22,894 nt of DNA from Deltaproteobacteria bacterium (GTDB taxonomy: Bacteria > Myxococcota_A > UBA796): the NCBI GenBank assembly GCA_002707085.1, contig PALY01000067.1:1-22894 (forward strand), read 5' to 3'. Shown here piece by piece: positions 1 through 7,966 of this stretch. The position numbers were made by a program, and so were the translations under genes. Numbering within the stretch: the first letter of the stretch is position 1; every line of letters begins with the position of its first letter. The notes beneath the pieces are model-generated. The model searched no databases. It had not been told where the DNA came from and saw only the letters and a list, made by a program, of their open reading frames with translations.

Positions 1-557
1 TCAGCGTCATCCGCTGCCGCTGCGCGTTCATGGCTTTCAAGTGAATATGCATCGAGTTCTTCACGAGACAATTGAAACCGCTGCGCAACCAGCTCTGCAG
101 AAAGACCTTGTGGGATGATGTTGTACTTCCAGTTCATCTTTTCACTGGGAGTGACCATTTCACCTTGCATGAACATGTCTGATCCCATCGTGATGCGACT
201 CATGTTTTCCACACCGGCTGCGATCACCAAGTCTTGGTGACCCGAAGCTACACCCATGGCAGCAAAATTCAGGGCTTGTTGAGAAGAGCCACACAAGCGA
301 TTGACGGTTGTTCCTGTGACATCAACAGGAAATCCGGCAATGAGTGCTGCGTTGCGAGAAACGTTTAAGCTTTGCTCATGGACTTGGGTGACACACCCCA
401 TGACCACGTCTTCGATCGCATTGGGATCTACACCGGTACGCTCTACCAATTCGGCCAAAGGGATGGCTGCGAGTTCGTCTGCTCGAACGCCTGCGAGGGC
501 GCCGTTTCGGCGACCTACTGGAGTACGGACACTGTCGATGATGTAAGCTTCGCCCAT
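1..557 (-). CDS. Thiolase (acetyl-CoA acetyl/acyltransferase), 3' end cut by window edge
   Basis: N-terminal 185 residues of a thiolase, which condenses or cleaves acyl-CoA in beta-oxidation or acetoacetyl-CoA formation in the cytoplasm. The protein opens MGEAYIIDSVRTPVGRRNG, a typical thiolase start. The acyl-accepting nucleophile is Cys89 in NRLCGSSQQAL, and the ENMSR segment follows near residue 115. The ATG at 557 has a good AGGAGG ribosome site at 563-569. The reading frame stays open to base 1, so the C-terminal His and Cys motifs lie outside the window. It is divergent from a small membrane protein, and two palindromes sit in the shared intergenic region. Family assignment is firm. Whether it is degradative (FadA-like) or biosynthetic cannot be told from this half. 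Confidence 0.93.
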   Translation of the reverse strand, partial: MGEAYIIDSVRTPVGRRNGALAGVRADELAAIPLAELVERTGVDPNAIEDVVMGCVTQVHEQSLNVSRNAALIAGFPVDVTGTTVNRLCGSSQQALNFAAMGVASGHQDLVIAAGVENMSRITMGSDMFMQGEMVTPSEKMNWKYNIIPQGLSAELVAQRFQLSREELDAYSLESHERAAAADDA

Positions 558-575
558 GGGATTCCTCCTGGAAAA

Positions 576-589
576 TGAATGACCGTTCA
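576..589. promoter_or_regulatory. Candidate TetR-type operator upstream of the thiolase
   Basis: TGAATGACCGTTCA is an imperfect inverted repeat (10 of 14 positions symmetric, outer TGAA/TTCA perfect). It lies 19-32 bases upstream of the thiolase start, just beyond its ribosome site. The TGAATGA half resembles operators of TetR-family fatty-acid degradation regulators. This is inference from one site; no regulator gene is in the window. Confidence 0.35.
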
Positions 590-592
590 GCA

Positions 593-607
593 ATACCCCG
601 GGGGTAT
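593..607. promoter_or_regulatory. Perfect 15-bp palindrome ATACCCCGGGGGTAT
   Basis: Seven-base arms (ATACCCC / GGGGTAT) flank a central G, four bases beyond the TetR-like site and about 90 bases before the small membrane protein. Arms of the TACCCC/GGGGTA kind are typical of operators of the CsoR/RcnR/FrmR (DUF156) repressor family. Function here is unproven. Confidence 0.35.
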
Positions 608-694
608 GCTGTGCGCTACCGGATTTGTGATGCGCTGCCGTCGAGGTTAGGTCAGGCTGCCACGTGTTCTAATGGGCGCGTACTGGAGACGATA

Positions 695-940
695 ATGCGG
701 ACAATTTTCTGGCTTTCGGGCGGCATCTGTGCCGGTTTGGGTATTCTTACTGCAACCGTGTATGGCTTTGATCAGCCGGGTGGCGAAGTGTCGGCGAACA
801 TCTCACGGTGGGGTGCGGATGCACTTCCAAACCTCACGATCAACACAAGCGGGTATGTCGCAATACTCATGATCGGTATTGGTGCTTGGATGATGATCAA
901 GGCGAACTCCACAGCGTGGAAACAGACGGGGGGCTACTAA
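695..940 (+). CDS. Small two-helix membrane protein, unknown function
   Basis: 81 residues beginning MRTIFWLSGG. Two hydrophobic stretches are visible, about residues 4-24 and 53-69 (YVAILMIGIGAWMMI), separated by a polar loop with DQPGGEVSANISRWG. This predicts a small inner-membrane protein with two helices. The ATG at 695 is preceded by GGAG, which makes it a better start than the in-frame GTG/ATG codons up to 120 bases upstream, where the predicted peptide loses membrane character. The stop is 19 bases before the polyprenyl-synthetase-like gene, so the two are probably cotranscribed. I do not recognise the family. Confidence 0.6.
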   Translation: MRTIFWLSGGICAGLGILTATVYGFDQPGGEVSANISRWGADALPNLTINTSGYVAILMIGIGAWMMIKANSTAWKQTGGY

Positions 941-959
941 GCCTCGGACCGGAAATCTT

Positions 960-1970
960 ATGAGTACACGAAGCCGTTTAGGATCCCGCATGGACATTGA
1001 CGTCCTTGGTTCTGAAGTTCGTGAGCGACTCAATCGCTTGGAATCAGCATTGCAAGATCTCGCTTTGGGGCAAGGCGCCCCCAGTGATTTCGATCCACAT
1101 TTATTCCTGGCGCCTGGAATTCCCCGTGTTCGGCCCCTGCTTGTTTTACTGAGTGAACGTGCCACGCGCGCTCATGTCACGGGTGGAGAGTTGGTACCAT
1201 CTGAAGATGATGCTGCAGAGCATGTTGCCGTAGCTGCCGAATTGCTCCACTTGGCGATTCTTGTACACGATCGCGCTTTGGGTTTACCCGGAGGCCGTCG
1301 GCGCCGTGCAGCACGGAAATTGTTGGGCGCTGTGGGTTGGTTGGGTGCAAACCACCTGACTTTACGCGCGCTGGAGTTGTCGAGGCACGCCCCCACCCCT
1401 GATTTGGTGGGCGATATTTTGGACACACTTAGAGAAATTGCGGAAGGACACGCGTTGTCGGAATCTATTCGTGGACGGGTTGCTTCTCCTGAAGAGTGTG
1501 CTGAATTGGCAGAAGGCTACTCGGGTGCTGTTTTTGACTTCTCTTGTCGTTCTGGGGCACGAATTGCTGGAGGGGATCGTTCGATTGTGAGTGGTTTGGG
1601 CCGGTTTGGTCGGCATGCGGGAACGGCCTGGCACATGGCGGACGATATGTCGGTCATGGATGAGTCCGACGATGCCTTGGTTGACGCCATTGAGGAGCGT
1701 CTGAACAAGCGCAGTCCGAACTTTGCGGTCAGTCTGGGTGCAGTTCGCGATGAAGGTGTCGGTGAGTTGTGGATGCAGCTTCGCAATGGCGCGCTTGATG
1801 GTGATTTGGCCAATGAACTCAAGGAAAGAGTATTGCGTTCTGGAGCGATGTCAGAAGGGAGGAAAAGGCTCACTCATGAGACATGGCAGGCCAGAAAGTC
1901 TCTGCAGGGTCTCAGTCCTTCTCCCGATCGTGAAGCACTGGACAAACTCGCGGCTGCGATTGCCAAGTAG
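960..1970 (+). CDS. Polyprenyl-synthetase-fold protein with degenerate first Asp-rich motif
   Basis: 336 residues matching the layout of trans-isoprenyl diphosphate synthases. RVRPLLVLLSERA (56-68) corresponds to the K/R-R-L-R-P-L motif, AAELLHLAILVHDRA (92-106) to the helix that normally ends in the first DDxxD motif, YSGAVFDFSCRSGA (187-200) to the mid-protein helix, and GRHAGTAWHMADDMSVMD (217-234) to the helix with the second Asp-rich motif. The first motif is reduced to HDRALGLP, while the second keeps D228, D229 and D234. The usual G-K-x-T-L-P segment reads NKRSPNF. It may be a weak or altered synthase, a non-catalytic partner subunit, or a protein that reuses the fold. A start at the in-frame ATG at 990, with AGGA upstream, is also possible. 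It follows the small membrane protein gene by 19 bases. Confidence 0.72.
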   Translation: MSTRSRLGSRMDIDVLGSEVRERLNRLESALQDLALGQGAPSDFDPHLFLAPGIPRVRPLLVLLSERATRAHVTGGELVPSEDDAAEHVAVAAELLHLAILVHDRALGLPGGRRRRAARKLLGAVGWLGANHLTLRALELSRHAPTPDLVGDILDTLREIAEGHALSESIRGRVASPEECAELAEGYSGAVFDFSCRSGARIAGGDRSIVSGLGRFGRHAGTAWHMADDMSVMDESDDALVDAIEERLNKRSPNFAVSLGAVRDEGVGELWMQLRNGALDGDLANELKERVLRSGAMSEGRKRLTHETWQARKSLQGLSPSPDREALDKLAAAIAK

Positions 1971-1976
1971 GCTTGG

Positions 1977-3446
1977 CTATGGGCAGGTATAGCCGCCGTC
2001 TTCATAGGATGTGACCGGAAAGGACGCGACGTAGGTTTTGATTCGGTACCATTCGTTGGGGAGTCCGATGGTGTCTGGACCTGGATCGACATGCAGGTAT
2101 ACCGATTCCCCCGGAGTCAGTTCTACATTTTCAATGCGCAGATTGGGCGTTCCCTCGATGTCTCCTTCCGCTTCCGCAAGTACATCTCCATCCATGCTGA
2201 CTACGGAGATATTGGGTGCAATGGTAGAACCCCAGCGGGCGCTGTTCATGCAAACAACCAACCATTGTGCTTCTTCATCGTCATCATTGAGTCCCGAGGC
2301 ATCACCGGTTGCGCCCACGCTGAACCAGTCGGTGTCGCCGGGTGTATCGACCCAGCCTTGGATGTATCCATACCAAAACGGTTTATCGCTGCCGTTGACG
2401 GTTTCCGTCATTTCGAAAGCATCTGCTTGGGCTTCGATGTCGTTGGGTTCCGTTTCTTCATCCACCATGCTGTCGGCATCGCCTGCATTGAGGAACACCA
2501 TGAACCAGTGGTTGGCTCCACCACCACCATCGGCATCCGAAATTTCCATGATGTAGCTGCCTTCAGTCATTGCAGGAAAGAATGCAGGACCATTCGGACC
2601 CACCTGATCACGGCGGGTAAGAAGAATGTCGTCAGCGGTGTACAGGGCCACTTGGGGGTTGGCATCAGAACCGGACAGGTCTTCAATGCCATCCAAAATA
2701 AGGCCAGCATTGTTCCATTCAAAGTCGATAGCGACGTAGTCGATGTCTCCTTCCTCTTCGAGAAGGACGCCGACCGAATGCCAGGTGCTTTCTTGAATTG
2801 TTAGCGGACCATCGCTTCCAAACAGGAATGGTTCTTCAAAAGTGCTGTCCGAACCCCATGTGGACTGGTTCCAAGAACCCAACTCCATGCTGTATGAGTA
2901 TGAAGAGCCTCCCCAGGGATCATTTCCCAACATGGGGTTCGCATCTTTGACTTCAAATACATAATCGCCGGCCATGGATAGGTATGCATAAACGACAGAG
3001 TCGTAATTAGAGACACTGCCTCCGTTCGGGTAATCATCTGCTGATGTCACAACACTGCCGTCGGGTGCGTACAAGGTCAAGAACAGATCCGCTTGGGGGC
3101 TTCCTTCCGGAGCGACATCATGTGGGTCAATTGCGGCTCGAATAAATTCTCCACCACCGGATGTGTATCGCCAATAATCGACATCATTCGCGACGTTGAT
3201 GAAGTCGCTGACGCGTTCTTCTTCACCTTGTCGAATGGTTTGGGCTTCTTCAAAAGCGTTGTTGCGGTCTCCGTCTTCGCAGTCGTAATCCTCACAAATC
3301 TGCCAATCGGAACAATCACTGTCTTCTTCGCAACCTTCATCGTCACCGTCTGCATTGGATGAAAACTCATCTTCTGGTTCCGAATCAACGGTGACATCTT
3401 TCGTGCAGGAGGCCAGTGAAATAAGGACTATAAACATTGGTCGCAT
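1977..3446 (-). CDS. Lipoprotein with three PPC-like beta-sandwich modules
   Basis: 489 residues. MRPMFIVLISLASC is a short type-II signal peptide with lipobox LASC (Cys14). An acidic Cys-containing segment follows (about 32-52, with C-x-x-D-S-D-C type spacing). Three modules then resemble bacterial pre-peptidase C-terminal (PPC) domains, each with the D-x-D-Y/W and 'G-x-Y-x-x-E/V' signatures: about 55-185 (NVANDVDYWRYT), 200-330 (EEGDIDYVAIDF, GSYIMEISDADG) and 335-480 (ETEPNDIEAQADAF, DTPGDTDWFSV). No catalytic domain is seen. It is probably an outer-membrane or periplasmic protein with an adhesive or binding role, but the actual function is unknown. The ATG at 3446 with AGAGGG upstream is preferred over a start 36 bases upstream because only it gives a clean signal peptide. 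It is divergent from trpS. Confidence 0.8.
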   Translation of the reverse strand: MRPMFIVLISLASCTKDVTVDSEPEDEFSSNADGDDEGCEEDSDCSDWQICEDYDCEDGDRNNAFEEAQTIRQGEEERVSDFINVANDVDYWRYTSGGGEFIRAAIDPHDVAPEGSPQADLFLTLYAPDGSVVTSADDYPNGGSVSNYDSVVYAYLSMAGDYVFEVKDANPMLGNDPWGGSSYSYSMELGSWNQSTWGSDSTFEEPFLFGSDGPLTIQESTWHSVGVLLEEEGDIDYVAIDFEWNNAGLILDGIEDLSGSDANPQVALYTADDILLTRRDQVGPNGPAFFPAMTEGSYIMEISDADGGGGANHWFMVFLNAGDADSMVDEETEPNDIEAQADAFEMTETVNGSDKPFWYGYIQGWVDTPGDTDWFSVGATGDASGLNDDDEEAQWLVVCMNSARWGSTIAPNISVVSMDGDVLAEAEGDIEGTPNLRIENVELTPGESVYLHVDPGPDTIGLPNEWYRIKTYVASFPVTSYEDGGYTCP

Positions 3447-3514
3447 GGGAATCCCTCTTCTGTAGGTTGCCGATGGTACCACTGCATGCGATGAAAGGGA
3501 CTCGGAGATTGCAC

Positions 3515-4480
3515 ATGGCCCAAAGAACTTTGACAGGAATCAAGCCCACAGGAATGCCGCATATTGGCAACCTGTTGGGGATGTATCGTCCTGCACTCGC
3601 ACGACAGCAAGAGAGCGAATGTTTCTTTTTTGTGGCGAGCTACCACGCGTTGACCACCATGCGCGATCCGGCACTTTTGCGTGACCAAACGCTTGATGTG
3701 GCGGCCAATTGGCTGGCCCTGGGCTTAGACCCTTCCCGATCCGTAATATGGTCGCAGCACGATGTTCCGGAGGTCACAGAGTTGGCCTGGATCCTCTCTT
3801 GTATCACCAGCAAGGGAATGACCGATAAAGCTCACGCGTTCAAGGACGCTGTAGCGAAGGGACTCGATGTAAATGTCGGTCTCTATACGTACCCGATTCT
3901 TATGGCGGCAGACATTTTGGCTTTTGATAGTCATGTGGTTCCGGTCGGTAAAGATCAAAAACAGCATGTGGAGATGACCCGTGACATGGCCCAACGTTTC
4001 AATCACTTATTCGGCGAGACCCTCGTGGTCCCTGAGCCGCTCATTCGTGATGACGTTGCCACAGTCCCAGGTTTGGATGGGCAGAAAATGTCCAAGTCGT
4101 ATGGCAATACGATTGAGATCTTCCTCCCCCCCAAAAAGCTTCGTAAGAAATTCATGTCCATCGTCACAGACTCTAAAGGTGTGGACGATCCCAAGGACCC
4201 AGAGTCCTGCAACGTCTTTGGCTTGTACAAGTTGTTCGCAACCGAAGAGCAACAACAAGATTTGGCAGAACAGTACCGAGCGGGTGGTTTGGGCTACGGA
4301 CACGCCAAACAAGCGTTGTTCGAAGTGGTGGATGAGCAACTCGCTGAACCGCGAGAAAAATACAACGAACTTAAGGCCAATCCAGATGAGATCCGAGCGG
4401 TCTTGGAAGACGGTTCGAACCGCGCCAGAACTGTCGCTCGAGCGACAATTGACAGAGTTCGCTCAGCAGTCGGTTTGTAG
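3515..4480 (+). CDS. trpS: Tryptophanyl-tRNA synthetase
   Basis: 321 residues. A class-I aminoacyl-tRNA synthetase that activates tryptophan with ATP and charges tRNA-Trp in the cytoplasm. The family motifs are intact: TGIKPTGMPHIGNLLG with the HIGH-type PHIG at 15-18, and GQKMSKSYGN with KMSKS at 191-195. GLYTYPILMAADIL (122-135) and VPVGKDQKQHVEMTRD (142-157) are the tryptophan-pocket and dimer-core segments typical of TrpRS. Length is normal. The ATG at 3515 has GGAG about seven bases upstream; earlier in-frame starts at 3437-3491 would overlap or abut the divergent lipoprotein start and add non-homologous residues. It is a single housekeeping gene with its own short 68-base divergent promoter region. 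Confidence 0.97.
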   Translation: MAQRTLTGIKPTGMPHIGNLLGMYRPALARQQESECFFFVASYHALTTMRDPALLRDQTLDVAANWLALGLDPSRSVIWSQHDVPEVTELAWILSCITSKGMTDKAHAFKDAVAKGLDVNVGLYTYPILMAADILAFDSHVVPVGKDQKQHVEMTRDMAQRFNHLFGETLVVPEPLIRDDVATVPGLDGQKMSKSYGNTIEIFLPPKKLRKKFMSIVTDSKGVDDPKDPESCNVFGLYKLFATEEQQQDLAEQYRAGGLGYGHAKQALFEVVDEQLAEPREKYNELKANPDEIRAVLEDGSNRARTVARATIDRVRSAVGL

Positions 4481-4572
4481 CGATTTCGATCACTTTTTGG
4501 CCCAATTAGGTCAAAAAAACGCCTGTTTTGGCCCTCAAATGGCAGTTGTCACATTCCCGGCACAATTTTGTC

Positions 4573-4601
4573 TTGACATCGACCTTCGATTGCGCGAAAA
4601 C
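4573..4601 (+). promoter_or_regulatory. Weak candidate promoter in the leader of the sigma factor gene
   Basis: A perfect TTGACA (4573-4578) lies within the 256-base gap between trpS and the sigma gene. The hexamer 17 bases downstream, GAAAAC, is a poor -10. If it is used, the transcript would have an untranslated leader of roughly 130 bases. Only the -35 is convincing. Confidence 0.25.
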
Positions 4602-4736
4602 CCGACCGCCGAGAGAAGCGGGACCGGAAAAAAACAAGGTATCTTTTTAAGATCCAAAACCAGTCACGGAACCACGCGGAATCGACCTCACAATTTCGAA
4701 AAAATTATCTCCAACTGGCTCTAGGAGAGTGTGATT

Positions 4737-5783
4737 ATGTCGCTCGCTCAACTTCGTACCCCTAAAATGACCGATACCAAACCTTTCTTCACCGAGCGGT
4801 TGACCGCCGAAGAAGAAAAGCAAATGGCTCGGGAAATTCGTAAAGCTGAACAAGACGCTCGTGAAGCGGTTGCAGGCATTGACGAGGCCGACTCGATTCT
4901 GATGCGTCGCCCGGATCGTGCGGAACGTACCCGTGCTGGTGCGGTTGATCGTCTTGAAGAAGCCGTCAAAGCAACGATGAAGGCTGCACGGAAGGATTCA
5001 GAACTCAAAGAGTATGCGCAAGTCGCCGCTCGTTCTTGGAACCTTGCAGAAAGCCTTCGCTGGCGCTTGGCCATGTCTGGTCGTCGGATCGCCCACGGTG
5101 AAGCGCGTAAGCTTGCCGGGCCTTTCATGGACGAAGAGGATTTGGTCCAAGAAGGCTACATTGGCCTCCTTCGCGCCGCAAAGCGTTTCGACCCTGACCG
5201 CGGTATTCGTTTCTCGACATACGCACGGTGGTGGGTTCGCGCACAAATGACGCGTGCCATCGACCATACAGGTCGTCCGGTTCGTCTCCCTGGTTGTGCT
5301 GTGGAGCAAACACGGAATCTTCGGAAAGCAATGAAGCGATTTGAGTCGGTCGGTATGGAATACACGACTGCTGATCTTGCTCAAGAGGTCGGTATCGACA
5401 AAGAACGTGCCGAATTGCTTTTGAGTCAAGGAAATACGATTTCTCTTGAACAGCCTGTAGACGACGGCCCTCGTCCTCGTCCATTGGACCGGTTCCTTTC
5501 TGATGATGACGCGCCAGCGCCAGATCGGGAAGCGATCAACACCCAAGAGTTGAACCGCATGGAAGAAGCATTCCATGAATTGCTGACAGAGCGTCAACGC
5601 TTCGTGTTGACCCGTCGCTATGGTTTGGACGACGGTGAGTTCCGTACACTCAGCGAAGTGGGTAAAGAGATGAGCTTGTCTCGTGAGCGTGTTCGTCAGA
5701 TTGAACGTGAAGCGTTGACTCGTCTTCGGGACTGTTCAGGTATTCGCAGTGACTTGACCGCTATGTTGAGTGCTGGCGCTTAA
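4737..5783 (+). CDS. Sigma-70 family RNA polymerase sigma factor (group 2/3)
   Basis: 348 residues. It directs RNA polymerase to a promoter class. A charged N-terminal segment (21-47, LTAEEEKQMAREIRKAEQDA) may be a region 1.2 remnant. Region 2 spans about 97-178, with DLVQEGYIGLLRAAKRFDPD (135-154) for core binding and GIRFSTYARWWVRAQMTRAI (156-175) for -10 recognition and melting. Region 3 starts near GRPVRLP (179-185). Region 4 spans 272-335, with the helix-turn-helix RTLSEVGKEMSLSRERVRQI (303-322). There is no long region 1.1 and no RpoH box (QRKLFFNLR) in region 2, so it is neither the housekeeping factor nor an obvious RpoH; a stress or developmental alternative factor is likely. The ATG at 4737 has AGGAGAG seven bases upstream; the GTG at 4731 is too close. 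A strong terminator follows. Confidence 0.9.
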   Translation: MSLAQLRTPKMTDTKPFFTERLTAEEEKQMAREIRKAEQDAREAVAGIDEADSILMRRPDRAERTRAGAVDRLEEAVKATMKAARKDSELKEYAQVAARSWNLAESLRWRLAMSGRRIAHGEARKLAGPFMDEEDLVQEGYIGLLRAAKRFDPDRGIRFSTYARWWVRAQMTRAIDHTGRPVRLPGCAVEQTRNLRKAMKRFESVGMEYTTADLAQEVGIDKERAELLLSQGNTISLEQPVDDGPRPRPLDRFLSDDDAPAPDREAINTQELNRMEEAFHELLTERQRFVLTRRYGLDDGEFRTLSEVGKEMSLSRERVRQIEREALTRLRDCSGIRSDLTAMLSAGA

Positions 5784-5805
5784 AGTAGCTGGACACTGAC
5801 CAATG

Positions 5806-5833
5806 AAACGGCCCCGTTCGGGGCCGTTTTTTT
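5806..5833 (+). terminator. Intrinsic terminator of the sigma factor gene
   Basis: A perfect 10-bp stem (AAACGGCCCC / GGGGCCGTTT) with loop GTTC is followed by a T run reaching 5833, 23 bases after the stop codon. On the opposite strand only three T follow the stem, so termination of the converging peptidase gene there would be weaker. Confidence 0.93.
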
Positions 5834-5852
5834 GTGCTTTGAATATGGAAGA

Positions 5853-7133
5853 TTATTCATCATCCGGAAATGGTGGTGGAATGGGCCCAGGGTGGGCTTC
5901 GCCGAGTTGGAACATCACGAAATAGGCCACCGCCATTGTGAATCCCTCTAAATTTCCAAGTACAGAGAGGTCGTTGGATTCGATGGCTTTGTCGAGTTCC
6001 CCAATCACCCAGTTTGCATAGTCCCGTTCGTCAAAAGTGAGGTGTTCACTGGTGAGCAGCCCCTCAAGGAGCAGCTTTACATCGACTGCATCGCTGCCAT
6101 CCAAGACCGGTTCAGATTCGAAGCTATAGGCCTGCGTTTCTGCACCTGCGCTTGTCAGTGCATTTGCAAGAAAACGAACGTCTTCCTTTAGAATTCGGTA
6201 ATCGATGGTGTCGGGTGTGTCATTCACGGTGTGATAGAAACTAAACCCTGGATTTACAAACCAAAAGCCCGGAATGGGCGGATCCACCTTGTACAGTTCG
6301 TCTTGATCACTGGCGAATACGGGGACCAAATCCCTGTTGAGAAACAGGGTTGGGAGACCACTCCATTTGGCCATGTCTCTCCACATCCCATCGAGTTCTG
6401 GGCTGCGTTCTGTACCAATAAGGAGGATGGGCCAATAGTCTGGCAATGCGGGTCTTCCGACCGGGTCAATGCTGAGTCCAAAAATGATTTGTTCTCGTGG
6501 AATGGTTGAATCTTCCAGCCACGCTCTTGCGCCATCTAGACCCGTCTCTTCTTCGTCGGTGAGTAGAAACAGAATGGACCGGTCTGGTGGTTGGGCGGAG
6601 AGTACGCGTGCCAGTTCCAATGCTGCGGCTACGCCGGTAGCATTGTCGAAGGCTCCGTTGTAGATTTCTCCTTCGTTGGTGACGCCCAGGTGGTCGTAGT
6701 GCGCCATGACGAGAATGTGTTCCTGGGCCAGTGTGGGGTCGGCGCCTGGCAGTCGACCCACCAAATCGTAGGCCACTTCTGAATTGGACAATGATACGCC
6801 CCCGTCAGCGTCAAGTTGGTACCAATCCGAGGGACCTGTTGCTGCATAGGGGTAGACGAAGTCTCCTTCTAAGCCCACCGGCTCCAGTCCGATGTCTTCC
6901 ATTTCTTGAACAATCCACTCGATGGCAGCCGCATGCCCTGGAGATCCAGTCAAGCGTCCGCCGAGGGCATCATCTGCCAAAAAGTCCACAGCATCTCTCA
7001 TTCGTGATGCAGATATTTCACTCAGTATGTCTTCACTGAGCGGTAGATCGATAATCTCAGCGGCTTCTACACCCGTGTCTTTTTCTTTTTGGCCACAAGA
7101 GCAAAGAACCATCAGTACCACCCAGCGCTTCAT
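5853..7133 (-). CDS. M28-family zinc aminopeptidase-like lipoprotein
   Basis: 426 residues. MKRWVVLMVLCSC is a short lipoprotein signal (Cys13), so the enzyme should be membrane-anchored outside the cytoplasm. The catalytic core follows the M28 (co-catalytic zinc) order: MAHYDHLG with His145; NGAFDNATG with bridging Asp163; LLTDEEETG with Glu194/Glu195 as general base and ligand; SIDPVG with Asp223; and FYHTVNDTPD with the last His ligand. All expected ligands are present, so it is probably active in peptide scavenging or turnover, releasing N-terminal residues. About 80 residues after the last ligand resemble no domain I know. The ATG at 7133 has GGAGG upstream. It lies downstream of the sulfotransferase on the same strand (115-base gap) and converges on the sigma gene. 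Confidence 0.9.
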   Translation of the reverse strand: MKRWVVLMVLCSCGQKEKDTGVEAAEIIDLPLSEDILSEISASRMRDAVDFLADDALGGRLTGSPGHAAAIEWIVQEMEDIGLEPVGLEGDFVYPYAATGPSDWYQLDADGGVSLSNSEVAYDLVGRLPGADPTLAQEHILVMAHYDHLGVTNEGEIYNGAFDNATGVAAALELARVLSAQPPDRSILFLLTDEEETGLDGARAWLEDSTIPREQIIFGLSIDPVGRPALPDYWPILLIGTERSPELDGMWRDMAKWSGLPTLFLNRDLVPVFASDQDELYKVDPPIPGFWFVNPGFSFYHTVNDTPDTIDYRILKEDVRFLANALTSAGAETQAYSFESEPVLDGSDAVDVKLLLEGLLTSEHLTFDERDYANWVIGELDKAIESNDLSVLGNLEGFTMAVAYFVMFQLGEAHPGPIPPPFPDDE

Positions 7134-7248
7134 CGATACCTCCACGAGACCAGTGTAGCTTAGGCTGAATTTCTACAGGGTATGAGGCACGCTTTGTTTG
7201 GCCATCAACTGTGGAGATATCGGCTTGTATGTGGGTTCGGTTGGTCCT

Positions 7249-7860
7249 CTAAAAGTCGAACTTGAACAGTTGAATATCTACTTTGTAAAACTGGCTGGCC
7301 AACGCTTTCGTCGTGTCGTCGTAGTAGTCACGGTAGCGGGTGTGCGAAGACTGATTGAGGCGTCCCAGTGGGGCGCACTCGATATTCCATAAAGCACACA
7401 AGTTGGCGAAGTCTTTTTCCAAGTTTGAACAGTTCAGGATTTGTTGAACTTTGGATACCAGTTGGCCGTTTTCATGGCTTACCAGCCATGGAAATTGTGG
7501 GTGCCAAGATTCGTGCTTGAGGCGATCTCTTTCGTGGATAAGCATCTGCACACAGTCGGAGAAACTCTTTCCTTTCAGTGTGTCGAAATCGGGGTGTTTG
7601 GCGTGGTGTCCATCGTGCCAATGACTGTTTTCCATTTGGGCGTATGAGAAAGCGGACACCAGTCGTTCCCACGGGTTTCGAACCACAGAAAAAGTTCGGT
7701 AATTCTGCCAGCGTTCAGGGAAATTCTTCTCAAAATGCATCCAGGTTGGATGTCCGCCCCCGGGCATATCGAGGGCTTTTTTGATGCTGGTACCTGCCGC
7801 TTTTGGGACATGTACAAAAATGCATCGGTGCGCATCAGAGATGTTGAGAGGGCGGGTCAC
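7249..7860 (-). CDS. Sulfotransferase family protein (PAPS-dependent, carbohydrate type)
   Basis: 203 residues. The 5'-phosphosulfate loop is CIFVHVPKAAGTSIKKAL (13-30) and the 3'-phosphate-binding segment is FSVVRNPWERLVSAFSYAQ (about 57-75). The C terminus (RYRDYYDDTTKALASQFYKV...LFKFDF) is typical of the Sulfotransfer_2 group, which transfers sulfate from PAPS to polysaccharide hydroxyls. Length is close to the shorter bacterial members. The start is GTG at 7860 with AAGGA seven bases upstream; no ATG is available before the nucleotide-binding loop. It is divergent from the GT41 glycosyltransferase across 106 bases, which suggests a joint role in a surface glycan or glycoprotein. Acceptor unknown. 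Confidence 0.9.
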   Translation of the reverse strand: MTRPLNISDAHRCIFVHVPKAAGTSIKKALDMPGGGHPTWMHFEKNFPERWQNYRTFSVVRNPWERLVSAFSYAQMENSHWHDGHHAKHPDFDTLKGKSFSDCVQMLIHERDRLKHESWHPQFPWLVSHENGQLVSKVQQILNCSNLEKDFANLCALWNIECAPLGRLNQSSHTRYRDYYDDTTKALASQFYKVDIQLFKFDF

Positions 7861-7966
7861 GTAAAGGTCCTTTCTTCTCGGGTATCGCGGAAGAGATCGA
7901 ACGGCCCGATCCTATCGTGGGCTGAAACTGGATCGCGGCTGTTTGGGGCAATACAGTGCAGCTACG

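Noticed and set aside
4998..5597. Minus-strand frame of 199 codons inside the sigma factor gene
   Set aside because: The sigma factor frame has all family motifs, a good ribosome site and a terminator. The antisense frame shows no recognisable domain.
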